From contig NZ_LT897836.1 in assembly GCF_900161835.1 (NCBI RefSeq), positions 1,488,001-1,552,000 on the forward strand: a stretch of 64,000 nucleotides of DNA, given 5' to 3'. Under the pieces are notes generated by a model. That model ran no database searches. It was given only the letters and a program-made list of their open reading frames with translations, and was not told the origin of the DNA. A program made the translations under genes and the position numbers. Shown piece by piece: positions 45,283-57,642 of this stretch; within the stretch, counting starts at the first letter, position 1, and each line of letters opens with the position of its first letter. This DNA comes from Sodalis endosymbiont of Henestaris halophilus (lineage in GTDB: Bacteria > Pseudomonadota > Gammaproteobacteria > Enterobacterales > Enterobacteriaceae).

Positions 45283-45600
45283 TCAGTTTAAGTAAAATGA
45301 ACGATTATTCAGTTCCGTTAAAAACTACAGCTCTAATAAAATACATGCAGTCATGCTCCGTTTACGATCGCTATTAGTACCATAATTACAGGTAATAACC
45401 TAACAAGATGAACTAAGTATCTATTACTATTTAGGCTGGTAGCCATGTTTCAACAATATTATTGTCGGCAAATACGTGAAGGTGTAGCCATGTCATGTTT
45501 TGATAGATACGGTGAAAGCTTGCATCTCTACCCAAAATACCAAGCGACACCCCCACCAGTATTAAAGATGCACTAGCTGTAGCTAGGTTGCATAGCAACT
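45283..45600 (-). pseudogene. seqA pseudogene (replication sequestration protein)
   Basis: SeqA binds hemimethylated GATC sites and delays re-initiation at oriC. Upstream of pgm the minus strand gives HGYTFTYL (E. coli HGRTRVYF), ILLKHGYQPK (TLLKNGNQTKPK), VITCNYGTNSDRKRSM (VITNTNTGRKCSM), and then CILLEL*FLTELNNR followed by a stop exactly where SeqA ends (HIMQSMQFPAELIEK). A Gln codon has become TAG and frames change at least twice. E. coli has seqA immediately upstream of pgm on the same strand. Confidence is high because matches are collinear and the stop is preserved. Confidence 0.8.
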
Positions 45601-48230
45601 TATCTGAGAGCAAATAATTTATGCATTACGCGCACTTCTTTGGCAAAATACGACAAACAGCTTACAATTTTCTTAAAATTTAATCACGTATACTGGATAA
45701 ATGCCTCGTCAACAACAAGGATGATTTTGACATAACGACTTAAAATATAAGGGGATGTTTATATAAATGTTTTGAGTATAAACATGTTTATTTGTTTCAT
45801 GAGTTTAATTGTAAGTTATCAACTTCTAGATTAAGTTATCTCCATAATTATATAAGTTCATTTAGAATAAATGAATATAATCAATCATCGTTAAAAGTCG
45901 AAATCTACTTGGTAGATAAGTCAATTTAAGTATCTCAATGTTTCTTTAATGTTAAGTTTGCATCACTCAAATTAGGATAGATTGATATCTATATCCGCAG
46001 TAGAAAATCAATGCAATTAAACTATCAACGAAAAGTAACGCGTTCGCCAAAATAGAGCATTATTGATCATAATGATCTATAGTTTTTTGACAATCTGAAT
46101 CATTGGGATATATTAACCCGTGATCTGAGTAAAATTACCATGTGCTGTAAATTGATTTTCTAATTAAAACTGCTATCCTATGCAACGACCACCAGAGCTA
46201 TAAAGCAATGGCGCTGAATGTGTTATGTTTTGATAGACATGTTGCTTATTAAAATAAACGTTGTATCTCCATCAGTGGCAAATAGTAAGAATACTGTGCG
46301 CACTGATAACGTAACAAATGTCGCAACTAATAGTTGATTAATATATAGTAAGACACTACAACTTAATACCAAAAATGTGGTGTTACACTAACTTCGTATT
46401 ATATAGTAGATTACTATTAAATAATAGTTATTACTATTTAATATAGACTTGAAACAACCAAGTTGGTTTTCCATCAATATTACATTTATAAAAATGGCTA
46501 ACGAACCATTACAAGGTAACGGTTTGACAATAAGTAACTGGGTAAGAAACCTCTATTTCGAATAAAAGGAAAATATCGTACAATTTTCATTCATCCCTAA
46601 ACAGACTAAACCCATAGTCATGGAAGAAGATACAGATTCCTTTAAATAAAAAGTAAAATTCTAAAATTTTAACTCGTTATCAACGTTAAAGCCACAAAAC
46701 TGTTTTCAGTAATAGATAAATTAAGAAAAAATATCCAGTCGCACTAATGTTCAAGATTTTTGATATTTATCATGGTAATCATCACTTTTATGGGATTTCT
46801 GGTCGCTAACTTTTTGATACTTAACGCGCACTTGAAAATACGTTCTAGCAAGAAAAAAGTATAAAACGAAAGCGGCAACTTCTAACGGTGCCAGAAGCAT
46901 TTTTATATCTTCACACATGAATATGCGGTTAAAAATAAGATAGTTGCCGAACAATGGTTAAACAAACTAGCGATAGCTAATTTCTAGGTGTCGATTTACA
47001 CATACAACAAGAGGCACCAAACACAGTAAATACCGCATCTGTCTACTGGCAGTTTGTAGTGAAAAACCTCGCTAGGTCTAATGAAGCAACGTCACTGATA
47101 TCTAGATGGGAGGAAATACTTAACTTATTTAGCAGTAGTGCTGAATTTATGCTACTATCACTTCATAAGCTATTAATATTTACCTATTTGTCAAGAAAGG
47201 GTCTAATGCAACCTATTACAACGCTTGAGAGAACCCATGAAAGCGCGTGATAGAATTTACTGGTAACAAACCAAGAAACTAATCTATATACCCCGTAAAT
47301 ATCAGCAAACTTATTTGCCGCTATCAGATAACTAAAAGCCTAAGCCATTAGTATAGACTGCTGATAACATAACAAAACTCGAAGATGCAGTTATTTAGCA
47401 ATCGTCGTGACAAAATAAATACCAGGGACAATTTCAGATACCAAGGCGCCAATGTTTAAATATATAAAGAAATTAAAGTGGCTGCCCATAAATAGTTAGA
47501 TAAGGTTATCAACTTTAGTTAATAACCTAAATAATATAATCGTCATAACTGATAAAATCATAGTCATATAATTAATAGCACAATATATCAAATAACTCTA
47601 ATAAATCAAGTGCTTGCTGCAATTGTTTATTAGTAACAATAAATCTATACATTTAACAACATCAAAGGCAATTACGCTAATAATACTGGTATCGAAATTA
47701 ACACCTCAAGATAAGTTAATAATATTTATCCGCGTCGATAATATTTACCCTATCTGGATAACAGCTACAGTGTATTTGCTTGTCAACGATTTCTTCACTA
47801 ATACTCTTACGTATAGTCCTTTCTTGTTGACAAATTGCAAGGTTCATGTCAATAGTCAGAGACAGAGGTTGCGCGCCAACACATGTTTTATCTTAAGTAG
47901 TAGGCCATTACAGACTGCACTGGCAGTTAATAGCTGATCGTATCTAAATTAAATTATAAATAAACACCGATCTAAAATAGCTGAAAACTTGTTCCCTTTA
48001 TAGGAAAGCACAGCTCAAAATTCATACACGTAACCGGCCGATTGCGTAATAAAGTTCGTTAGTTAAAAGCCAGTATAATCGAATAGTAATTCATAAACAA
48101 ACATGCAACTCAATGAACTGATTAACAAAATATTACCCGTAGTGAGCTTACCGAAGCTTATTTCGCTGATAAATTTAACGTAAGCCCAACCACGGATAAA
48201 TAACGCTTAAAAAGAAAGTTTTTGCTATGA
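45601..48230. other. Gene-free stretch between seqA remnant and fldA
   Basis: E. coli has ybfF and ybfE here. No alignment was possible. A 90-codon plus-strand open frame (46981-47250) lacks a good start and resembles nothing I know; a weak likeness of one part to the YbfE C-terminus was not convincing. The 107-codon plus frame at 47614-47937 is also unrecognised. Otherwise nothing visible. Confidence 0.45.
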
Positions 48231-48258
48231 TTGATTTTATCAGCATGAAGTTTATGAT
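48231..48258 (+). promoter_or_regulatory. Possible sigma-70 promoter of fldA
   Basis: TTGATT at 48231-48236 and TATGAT at 48253-48258 are separated by 16 bases. The start would fall near 48265, leaving a leader of about 30 bases that contains GAGGT before the fldA ATG. No Fur-box was recognised. Confidence 0.45.
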
Positions 48259-48293
48259 GTTGCATATCTTTATATTTTGAGGTCTTAATATTC

Positions 48294-48809
48294 ATGGCAA
48301 ATATTGGCATTTTTTTTGGTAGTGATACTGGCAATACAGAAAATATTGCCAATATGCTACAAAAGCAACTGGGTACCAATGTTGCTGATGTTTTTGATAT
48401 CGCAAAAAGCAGCAAAGAAGATCTGAAACGTTACGACAGGCTTCTCCTAGGTATCCCGACCTGGTATTACGGCGAAGCGCAGTGCGACTGGGATGATTTT
48501 TTCCCCGTGTTAGTAGATATCAATTTCAACGGTAAAATCATTGCGCTATTTGGCTGCGGCGATCAGGAAGATTACGGGGAGTATTTCTGCGATGCAATGG
48601 GCACTCTTCGGGATATTATTCAACCTCTAGGGGCTACATTAGTTGGCCATTGGCCAACCACTAATTATTATTTCGAGACGTCTAAAGGATTAGCCAACAA
48701 CGATCACTTCATTGGTCTAGCCATTGATGAAGACCGGCAGCCCGAGTTTACCGCAGAACGTATCAACAGCTGGGTGAAACAAATTCGTACAGAGATGCAT
48801 TTAGATTAA
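48294..48809 (+). CDS. fldA: Flavodoxin 1
   Basis: A small FMN electron carrier that supplies electrons to IspG/IspH, biotin synthase, methionine synthase and others. The protein is 171 aa; E. coli FldA is 176, the difference being five missing C-terminal residues. The FMN phosphate loop GSDTGNTE lies at 9-16; the isoalloxazine-stacking Trp57 (PTWYYGEAQCDW) and Tyr94 (GDQEDYGEYF) are present. E. coli encodes fur just downstream on the same strand, as does this genome in fossil form. With Fur gone, iron control of flavodoxin must be absent or different. Retained probably for essential isoprenoid synthesis (inference). Confidence 0.97.
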   Translation: MANIGIFFGSDTGNTENIANMLQKQLGTNVADVFDIAKSSKEDLKRYDRLLLGIPTWYYGEAQCDWDDFFPVLVDINFNGKIIALFGCGDQEDYGEYFCDAMGTLRDIIQPLGATLVGHWPTTNYYFETSKGLANNDHFIGLAIDEDRQPEFTAERINSWVKQIRTEMHLD

Positions 48810-49068
48810 CAACTTACAACCGTCTGTTTTTACCAAACAGCAAGATACTATATTTTGTACGCTTGACAAATAATTTCTTACTATTATAACTTATAGACCT
48901 ATAAGCAGTACATGGATTTACTCACTGCGTGAGATTAATGACAAATGAATCTTTTTAATTACTGACTAAATATTTTATGTAAAGGAAATAATACATTGTG
49001 AGTTCAGCGATTATTAATGTGATATGTTAATTTATAACTTACTTATCAAACAATAGAAGAAAATTAGA

Positions 49069-49425
49069 ATAACCGAGAATAATATCGCTTTAAATAAAGC
49101 CGGAATAAAAATAACTTGCCCTAGGATTAAGATCCTAAAAGACTTCCAAAACCATAAATGTTTACAAGTCAGTACAAAAGATGTGTATAAGAAATTAATT
49201 AATATGAATAAGGAAATCAGACTAGCCAAATTTTACCACATACTCAATTAATTAGATAATACGGCACTGTAGCCTGACGCCACTTTTAAAAATAGCAAAT
49301 AAGTTTTAGAGTTAAATTATGACTAACTGATATTGCCTAGATTGCAATAAATGTCGTCGAATTTCGCAATGAGTATATCAAAATGCGAAAGCACAACATC
49401 ACTAACAAGCAAATATTAAACTAAT
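49069..49425 (+). pseudogene. fur pseudogene (ferric uptake regulator)
   Basis: Fur is the iron-responsive repressor. Plus-strand translation from 49069 gives TENNIALNKAGIKIT, CPRIKILKDFQNHK, STKDVYKKLINMNKEIRLA and FYHILN, matching E. coli TDNNTALKKAGLKVT, LPRLKILEVLQEPDNHH, SAEDLYKRLIDMGEEIGLA and VYRVLN. The start codon reads ATA instead of ATG, and the Gln after VLN has become TAA at 49249-49251. Beyond that, with further stops and shifts, YCLDCNK (ICLDCGK) and VVEF (VIEF) remain to about 49425. E. coli has fur just after fldA in the same direction. The first 60 codons are still open, so decay is recent. Confidence 0.9.
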
Positions 49426-51012
49426 TAACCACAATTTTATATCGTTATAACTATTTCACTGAAGGCAACTGCCGTGAAAATAAAACCTTGCATGATATAG
49501 ATCATTCACACATAGTAACATACTAACATCTAAGTTATCATCGGCAAACGAATACTGCAACATCTCTACAACACAAAGATAAACTATTATCAGTAGTTTT
49601 TTATTGTGCTTTAGCTATTGTAGCGAACAATACCCACCGACTCCGGAATATTATTTCACTATTTTAGTGTATTACTCTTCCACCGCTCCTCTTTGCTATC
49701 GATATATGCTTCGATCGTTTAGATATTGTGCTTTTTTACTATATTCACGATACCACCAATTGCATCACTTTATTCTACCATGTTATTAACTTTATTTTCG
49801 TTATCTTGCAATTTTAAAGCGTTACTATTTTATTGCTTTATTTTTTAAATTCACTTGTTTTTAACATTAGCGCTTCGCTATTACACTGTGCAGTTTTGAA
49901 TGCTGCATTAACTTTGCACACGCAGATAACCAGAATGTTCATCATTAGGAAAAAAGTAATTTGGTATTAGTCTTACATGCGACAAATTATTTATGCCGCT
50001 CACTCAAAATGTTGTGCCTACAAAACCAGATAAGAAAACCATGCGCAGCGATGACTGCGTAACAAAACCCTCTACCTGGTAGAGGCACTTTTATTTGCTA
50101 ACTTACTTAAATGTATACACAGGTAAACCTATAATTAAAATTATCTTATAAATCATGAAACAACTTTTCGATAAACTATGTCTTAAAATAACTAAACAAA
50201 CTTTTAGCTAAGAAAGAACTGCTTACATCTAAACTTGACGAAGCAAAATACAAAATAAATAGTTACCCCGCTACAAAACCGCATAAACTGCCGTTGCCTA
50301 GGAACGCTATAATGACGATATTTCTTTCAGTTACGCACAGAGATACATAATGCAGCCCTGATTATATTTAGAACAACTGGTATCATAACTCATTCCTTAC
50401 GATACAACCGTTTTATGCGGCTCTGCAAAACCCGACACCACAATTACTGATTACTACAAGAAACTAAAAGCAAGGGTACATTTTCGGATTAATTTCAATG
50501 TCTAAAAAGTATGAAACTTTATTAGGAATAAACAGCATAGTCAAACAACTGATGGCAGATAAATTTATTCCATATAAAACAATTTAACATGCTAATAAGT
50601 TAGATTAATATCACATCATCTACTGATGTGCCCGACAATGTTACGCTACGTCTCTGGAACAATGCACATACGATTAAATTAAATAATATCGAAAACTCAC
50701 CTGAGACATTAAAGATACGGCAAAAGACCAATATACTACTGAGTAACCCTAAGTTCATCACCTTATAAGCGAATACATAATCAAAACGTAGCAGATTATG
50801 AAAAATAACATACGCTTTTCCCAAACCATAGACAATGAATATAAAAACTCTATTTATACCTAATGGTAACTGTTCAGTAGAAAAAAAGGTAAACAACAGA
50901 TATTCGGCACGAAAGCTATTTACGGGTTGTGCAACCTAACCTAATTTCGCTAGAATAGAATTAAAATCATGAGATTAAAATCTCACTTTAGATTGGGGGG
51001 TAGGAAGGAAGA
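49426..51012. other. Gene-free stretch between fur remnant and glnS
   Basis: E. coli has chiP/chiQ here or nothing. No remnant recognised; the 98-codon minus frame at 50600-50896 resembles no known protein. An orphan plus-strand terminator-like hairpin lies at 50069-50093. Just downstream of glnS (50970-50990) the minus strand reads TGAGATTTTAATCTCA followed by a broken T-run, a weak candidate glnS terminator. Confidence 0.5.
50069..50093 (+). terminator. Orphan terminator-like hairpin
   Basis: CCTCTA and TAGAGG pair around a five-base loop (a further base pair is possible), followed by CACTTTTATTT on the plus strand. It lies about 640 bases past the fur remnant and has no intact gene before it. 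It may have ended the fur transcript or a lost neighbour. Confidence 0.4.
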
Positions 51013-52686
51013 TCACATTTCGGCTTTCACGGCACAGGTGCTGCGAAGTCCCACGATGCGGTTAAACACCGGATAGAACGTACTACAATAGCGGCGGCTA
51101 TCGACGCAAAAATAACCTTCGCGCTCAAACTGGAAGCGTTGACTTACATGGTTTGCTGGTATACCTGATTCTACAAAGCCTTGGCGGATGACTAACGAGT
51201 CTGGATTCAGTTTAGAAAGAAAATCTTTCTTGGAAGCCAGATTAGCTTCAAGAAATAAACGATCATACAGACGAAACTCTGCCGCAATACTGCGGGTGGC
51301 TGATACCCAATGAATCACTCCTTTCACCTTACGACCGTCTGCAGGATCTTTACTAAGAGTGTCGGGATCATGGCAGCAAAAGATCTTAATGATTTTCCCC
51401 TGGGCATCTTTTTCTACACGTTCAGCCTTAATTATATAAGCATTACGCAGGCGTACTTCTTTACCCAACACCAGACGTTTGTATTGCTTATTCGCTTTTT
51501 CACGAAAATCAGAACAATCAATAAAAATTTCTCGGCTAAATGCAACTTGACGGGTTCCCATCTCAGGCTTCTTGGGATGGTTTAGCATAACTAGATCTTG
51601 TTCATGCCCCAACGGTAGGCTTTCTATAACCACTAGCACAGGATTGATAACAGCCATGGCACGCGGTGCGTGCTCGTTCAGATCTTTGCGAATACAAGCT
51701 TCTAGGGAAGCTATATCTACATAATTTTCCTGTTTTGTCACGCCGATGCGGAGGCAGAATTCGCGAATCGATGCCGCGGTATAACCTCGGCGGCGCAAGC
51801 CGGAAATTGTCGGCATACGTGGGTCATCCCAACCTTCAACAATTTTTTCTGTCACCAACAGCTTTAATTTACGTTTTGACATGATAGCATATTTAAGATT
51901 TAATCGGGAAAACTCATACTGCTGGGGATGCACATTAATAGTGATATTATCTAGCACCCAATCATACAGCCGGCGATTATCCTGAAACTCTAAGGTACAT
52001 AACGAATGAGTAATGCCTTCTATTGCATCAGAAATACAATGGGTAAAATCATACATCGGATAAATGCACCATTTGTTGCCAGTCCGATGATGATGAACGA
52101 ATTTAATTCGGTACAATACCGGGTCACGCATCACCATAAATGGCGAGGCCATATCAGTTTTTGCCCGTAAACAGGCTTGGCCCTCGGCAAATTTACCGTT
52201 GCGCATTCTAGTAAATAACGCGCGGTTTTCTATCACGCTTCTATCACGATAGGGGCTGTTTTTACCAGGACACGTCAGCGTACCTCGATGTTCGCGGATT
52301 TCATCCGGCGACAGTTGGTCGACATAGGCCAAACCCTTGTCTATAAGCTCGAGAGCATAGTCATGCAGCTTATCGAAATAATCGGAGGAATAGTGAATGC
52401 TACCGCTCCAATTAAAACCCAACCATTGTACGTCGTGTTTTATGGAGTCTACATATTCCATATCCTCTTTAAGAGGATTAGTATCGTCGAAACGCAAATT
52501 GCACTTTCCCTGATAATCCTGAGCAATGCCAAAATTCAGACAAATAGATTTTGCATGGCCGATATGCAAATAGCCATTAGGCTCCGGAGAAAAACGAGTA
52601 TGCACTGATGTATGCTTACCTGAAGCTAGATCTTTATCAATAATTTGACGAATAAAATTAGTTGAGCAGGCTTTAGCTTCACTCAT
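51013..52686 (-). CDS. glnS: Glutaminyl-tRNA synthetase
   Basis: Class I synthetase that charges tRNA-Gln. The protein is 557 aa (554 in E. coli). The HIGH motif is HIGH at 41-44 ([11 protein letters not shown]), the second signature is MSKRK near residue 269, and [18 protein letters not shown]-like [37 protein letters not shown] and CTLEFQDNR are conserved. The beta-barrel anticodon-binding domain (about 340-557) is complete. AGAGGA precedes the ATG. Both isoacceptors of its substrate tRNA are encoded 6 kb away at 58.6-59.0 kb. Essential and intact. Confidence 0.97.
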   Translation of the reverse strand: MSEAKACSTNFIRQIIDKDLASGKHTSVHTRFSPEPNGYLHIGHAKSICLNFGIAQDYQGKCNLRFDDTNPLKEDMEYVDSIKHDVQWLGFNWSGSIHYSSDYFDKLHDYALELIDKGLAYVDQLSPDEIREHRGTLTCPGKNSPYRDRSVIENRALFTRMRNGKFAEGQACLRAKTDMASPFMVMRDPVLYRIKFVHHHRTGNKWCIYPMYDFTHCISDAIEGITHSLCTLEFQDNRRLYDWVLDNITINVHPQQYEFSRLNLKYAIMSKRKLKLLVTEKIVEGWDDPRMPTISGLRRRGYTAASIREFCLRIGVTKQENYVDIASLEACIRKDLNEHAPRAMAVINPVLVVIESLPLGHEQDLVMLNHPKKPEMGTRQVAFSREIFIDCSDFREKANKQYKRLVLGKEVRLRNAYIIKAERVEKDAQGKIIKIFCCHDPDTLSKDPADGRKVKGVIHWVSATRSIAAEFRLYDRLFLEANLASKKDFLSKLNPDSLVIRQGFVESGIPANHVSQRFQFEREGYFCVDSRRYCSTFYPVFNRIVGLRSTCAVKAEM

Positions 52687-52854
52687 ATTGATATTCCTCT
52701 ACAAAATAATACGACATTTATATTCTTTATATTCTAACCTACCATACCAGAACACTGTTTTTGTTAAAACAATGCTCTATTACCGAGCATTAAAAACAGA
52801 ACATTATCGCATTGAAAGAAACTAAAACGCTTATAATATTTTGCTATAAAAGAG

Positions 52855-52883
52855 ACATTAAAGACAATAAAAGTCTTTAATGT
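52855..52883. repeat. 11-bp perfect inverted repeat upstream of glnS
   Basis: ACATTAAAGAC and its exact reverse complement flank a seven-base A-rich loop, about 170 bases upstream of the glnS start and beside the 3' end of the nagE remnant. It is AT-rich and lacks a good T-run; it could be a relic nagE terminator. Confidence 0.45.
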
Positions 52884-52899
52884 TGTAAATTACACGCAA

Positions 52900-54723
52900 T
52901 CAATAATAGAACATATTTTTAGCGGTGAAGCGCAGGAAACATATAACTAAGTCTATCACCATCGACGAGCAGCACAAACATTTAAGCAGATAGTTGTCGA
53001 TAACGAAAAAAAAGAAACTGGCGTTAATCCTAGCGCACGAAGCTCGATTATGTACCGACAAAATCTTCAAGCCAGCTTTTATCTGCAGCCATAGTGGTAT
53101 GATCAATAGCAATAAGAGCGTCAAATGCAACTATGTTTCTAACAACTATAGGGGTTTAGCATTGAATACACGTTAACCTCCAAGTAAACTAAGCCTTGTA
53201 ATGAGAGACCTATCCCCCAGTTATCTTACAACCTTATTTACAAAGCAGGTACAATTCTATCTATTAACAGCCAAAGTATCGATACTACAACAATATGCAT
53301 CACATCTTCAGAGGAACTATTTTTTATAAGCAAAAATGTGTAAGTATTAAATACTTTACATGATATTCGACAATGATAGCACCAATTTATCAGGAGATAC
53401 GAAATACTCCGGCACGCACGAATAACGAACGCTTAATTCACCATTTATTATGGTAGGTATTATCTCACATTAATCGACCGGCCATCAGAGCAGTTATCGT
53501 TAATATCAGTGAAACTAAAACCACTATTAGCTTTAACGCGGTAGAAGCTAGTTTCAAACAGAAGCAAAAGCGAAACGAGTGACCAGGATGTTTACAAGAG
53601 CGGGATAAATCACAATAGAGATGATCTTCGTATTAATACCAAGTGCTAACAATTATTTTAGGCATTGCAATGCCATCAGATCACATCTTAGTATCAAAAA
53701 TTTTATTAACCAAGTTCATCTAACAATGAACTACTTTCACAATTAGACACAAATCAACTAATTTAAGCATGAACATCGGTAAAACTATTTGATCTATTAG
53801 CGTGTGCGTAACGTTACCTTAACTCTTAATTACATATCAATATTTACATAATAGCCATCAGAATTTACATGATAGCCATCAGAATTCTAGCAGTAACTAT
53901 TTTGCAATTTGCAAACTTGGTGTGATAAATTGAATTATTTAATACTAAAATAGTGCTAAATAACACAAAATGAAGTACATTAGCTGTTAAGCTATATAAC
54001 CTATATCACTTATTGCAATGCAAACGAGTTGCAGCTTCTAAAATTATATCTACAAAACCGTGATACCAAAGCCAAATATAAAAATATAATGCCATGCTAA
54101 CAACAATAAATATCGATAATACAATCATAAATATGTATTAAAACCACGGCATTAACGCAACCAATATAAAAAATTAACAGTTTAGTTATTTCAATAAAAA
54201 GTAGGTCAAAGAGAAAAAACTAGCAAAGCAGTGGCCAAGCATTATCTCCGCGACTTCATCGTAACTTTTACGCCGGTAGGATGCGGTAAATGGCCTTCTA
54301 CACATTAGGCAGGTCATCAAACATTACAACTAGGTAAAAGCTGCCTAAATAGGCAGCCGCTAAATGCCGATAATTATCGCACCAATTTCGATAACTTGCT
54401 AAGGCTAAGAAATTTAGAAATATCGTTAGAACTGGTAAATTTGAGTAAAATACGGGATTAAGATCATAATGCAAATCTCCCAAAAGCAGCAAGTAATCAA
54501 ATAAAGATAGGTATTTCTTCCTGCCTAGCTCACTAGTTGAATATGTGAGTCGAACACCATTAGCGCATTGCAAATTATCCGGCAAATACACATCAAGATA
54601 AATCTTGCAATAGTTACTAACTATACCTAAATAGGTAAAAGAAAACGGACATTGAAAACAACAATAATTTGGCAAACTTGACATAATTGAAGCTATTTTA
54701 AAATATGATGAAGAAAACCACAT
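52900..54723 (-). pseudogene. nagE pseudogene (N-acetylglucosamine PTS permease)
   Basis: NagE is the IICBA PTS transporter for N-acetylglucosamine. A 141-codon minus-strand frame at 54298-54723 follows the NagE N-terminus with the same spacing: DNL, GV, YSTSELG (WSKDSAG), LNP (INP) and ASYRNWCD (AAYNRWSD). Near the other end, IAIDHTTMAADKSWLEDFV matches the IIA segment MGIDTVALEGKGFKRLV, and SMVIDLVIC matches SMISPVVC. Intervening sequence is full of stops. Span and orientation fit full-length nagE directly upstream of glnS, as in E. coli. Any single match is weak; together they are convincing. The N-terminal frame is open but too diverged to be functional. Confidence 0.72.
53842..53883. repeat. 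21-bp tandem duplication
   Basis: Two adjacent 21-base copies (ATTTACATAATAGCCATCAGA and ATTTACATGATAGCCATCAGA) differ at one position. They lie inside the decayed middle of nagE. Such a duplication is typical of slippage after selection has stopped. Confidence 0.9.
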
Positions 54724-57642
54724 AAATTGATGTTAATCCGCTGTTTCTTAATTGTACTTAAAACTATAACAACTTGATCTAAGAGGATATTGCTCTTATA
54801 CTTATCAAGGACGGCATCCCCAGGATGGGGACTAATAATAAGTCAATAAAATAATCTCAATTGAGTAACCAAAGCGTTATCTTTATCTTCGATATGCCAT
54901 AGCCGCCTTCAATGGTTAAAATATTGACATACTTACAATCTAATCAAATATTAAATTGTTTTGATTATTTACTTGATACAGCAAATGCGTATTTTGCTTA
55001 AATAATTATTTGCGATACGATTAATTTTAATTAACGTTGATCTGGATTTAATAAAAGACCGCCAAAGCATTTATATGCTTAACTAATAAAATTAGTTAAG
55101 CATATTACTCCAATTAAAATAATAGATTGTGCAACTGCATCACTAGTAAAACAACTCAGTGACCACTGTGATTGACTACAAATAGCTCACACATACTAAA
55201 CCAGGATCATTGGGATAATAATTATTTTGAATATTAGCCAAACAAAAGCAGGGTAAGGGTTTTCTATTCGTAACATACTAATCTATTTATTGTATGACTT
55301 GCTTTACTACAAGCAAGTTATTTAACTACAAACAATAAAATTGTAGCTTTATAAGAATAAAGAAGCAATAGATTAAATTACTTAAAGCGGTAATCAGTAA
55401 TTATATTTCTATCTGGAAACATGGTATCAATATTTGACGAGGTTTAACATAAATTAAATTACCTTACAGACTGTCCCCAGAAGTATTAATTATTTACGCT
55501 TTATAGCGTATACCTTATCATCGATCTTAATCGCAGCGCATACTATTTTAGGCCTATTACCGCAAGTATACCTTTGGTGTTCTAATTAAGAATAATAGTA
55601 GAAATGCATAAAGTGAGCCGGTTTAGCTTCGAGTGTATCTGTATGTTTAACATGGACTAATATATAGATCTATCTGCCTAACATCTCACTAATTATATTT
55701 GCCCATGATTATACAGTAAGCATCAATATTATTTACAGTACAGTTAGCATATTGAAATCATAGATTACTATGAAGAAAATAAAATGTTATAAAATAAGAT
55801 ACTTATTAATAAGTATTAGTTATGATAGACTAATCAGTTATTACACACCTGATTCTTACTTCGCGGTTCACAACCAAATCACATTCATAACCCGGAAACA
55901 TCCCTGCCAATTTCGCTTATTTAACAAAAATAAAGCAATACCCCTAATTTTCTAACAGCGGGAATCAAGATGCTGTTGATCGCAGAAGAAAGTAATGATA
56001 GTAAATCCTATGCATAATAAAGCCTAAAATGCAGTAAGCAGAGGTAATGGGTAACCTCAATTATATTGAGAATAATAAATATATTTACAGTTTGTATGTA
56101 AATCTTGTGCAGTGCAATAAAACGTCTAAGTAAGACTTACAGGTAAAAAACAGTCAAATATTTCCCGATAATTGAAACAAAATAATCTGATCAACGTTGG
56201 TTTACCTACCTGGAAATTAATATGTATTTAAATTAATTGTAACGACTATCCTAGTAACAAAAAATCAAATAAACAAAGATTAGTAATCTAGGACAATATT
56301 ATCAAATACAATTTATGAAGATGTTACATCTGTAGACGTAACGATCTAACTGTATAAATTTATAAAATATAATTGTAATGCTTTTATCTAAAGAGTTATT
56401 GCCCAGATTGATTTTTTGGCGTCTATGCAGAGACGACGCAGTAATACTGCATATCTACCATGTACGAACATTTATCATTGTTAATACACGTCCATACTGC
56501 GCCTCCACTAAACAATTTATAACGCAACTCACGCACGCATGTAATAACAATAAATAGTAACATCTATAAACATCAGTTTTATCCGCAACTATTTGATAGA
56601 TCACTACTGTTTTAAACTAGTTTAGTTATGAGGTGATGCAGAATAATTTAAAAAATTACCAGTAATTTTTTAAATAAACCGCGCAATATATTTGATTTAT
56701 TTAATACAAAACCGAAAAAAGACCATTAAGTAATTATACGCTTACATGACAATATTTTGTATATTAAGTTATGACGAACATGATAAATTATAAGTTAAAT
56801 TAATAATAAATCGATGTTTTATATTTGTCGCGCGCTACAGATATTATTAACGGAAAAGTAAATATGAAAATAAAAACAAAGTGCAATAGTATTACTAATA
56901 CAATTAATTCCATTTAGATTAAGCAAAAATTACTTCATCTATAGAGTAGAGTTTATTAATCAGTAAAATTATTTGATGTCGATCGTGTCTTATGGTGTGC
57001 TTATATCAAACGAACTTAATTTTTTGTTTAATCACACCCCTGAAAAATACTCCACCAGTAGGTGCCAAAAACTAGGTGATAATTTAGCATGATAGCTGTG
57101 TAGTAACACTACCACATTTATTTTTGTGAGCATGAATAACTAATCTCATCTGAGCACACTACCAGTAAAGGGGCAAGCATTCAGCATAGTGCATCATAAA
57201 ATGCATTTTATGATGCAAGCAAAACTAGGCATAATTCGCGATATAATTTAAATTATATATAGTAATATTACAATTTATTGTAACTCAACAATAATGCGTT
57301 TAAAGTAAAATAAAATTAAAGCTACAGACATTCAAATAGTTACGTCTGGAGAAACGTCTAAAAATATTTATTTGCCTACCTCTATTTTGTTTTTATAAAG
57401 TATTTAAGATTAAAGAATCTTGTCCGGAGCTTATGCGTAATACACATATTCAATATGTATTAATTACATCCTGTACTAATAAAACTATATTCACCTGGCG
57501 TTGAGATACGCATTTTTAAATGCTATTAAGTAATTTGTAAGAATAAATATATGAATCAAATGAAGCGATAATATGTACCACAACAAAAATCTGACCACAC
57601 GCTTTGTGTCAAGTATCTTATAAATTACCAATGCAAGAGCGG
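54724..57642. other. Gene-free stretch where nagBACD and most of asnB should be
   Basis: No frame aligns with NagB, NagA, NagC or NagD. The N-terminal part of asnB should begin near 56.2 kb but is not recognisable. A 28-bp perfect palindrome lies at 57190-57217. The longest open frame (61 codons) is chance. GC content falls towards the right. Confidence 0.5.
57190..57217. repeat. 28-bp perfect palindrome
   Basis: TGCATCATAAAATG is followed without a spacer by its exact reverse complement. It lies within the region of the decayed asnB. It contains the palindrome ATGCAT at its centre. No known operator consensus was recognised. Confidence 0.9.

Noticed and set aside
46981-47250. 90-codon plus-strand frame upstream of fldA as a ybfE remnant
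   Set aside because: Similarity to the YbfE C-terminus was limited to a few Leu/Glu/Arg positions and the spacing did not fit.
54298-54723. 141-codon minus-strand frame as a novel orphan gene
   Set aside because: Spacing of conserved residues and position identify it as the N-terminus of a decayed nagE.
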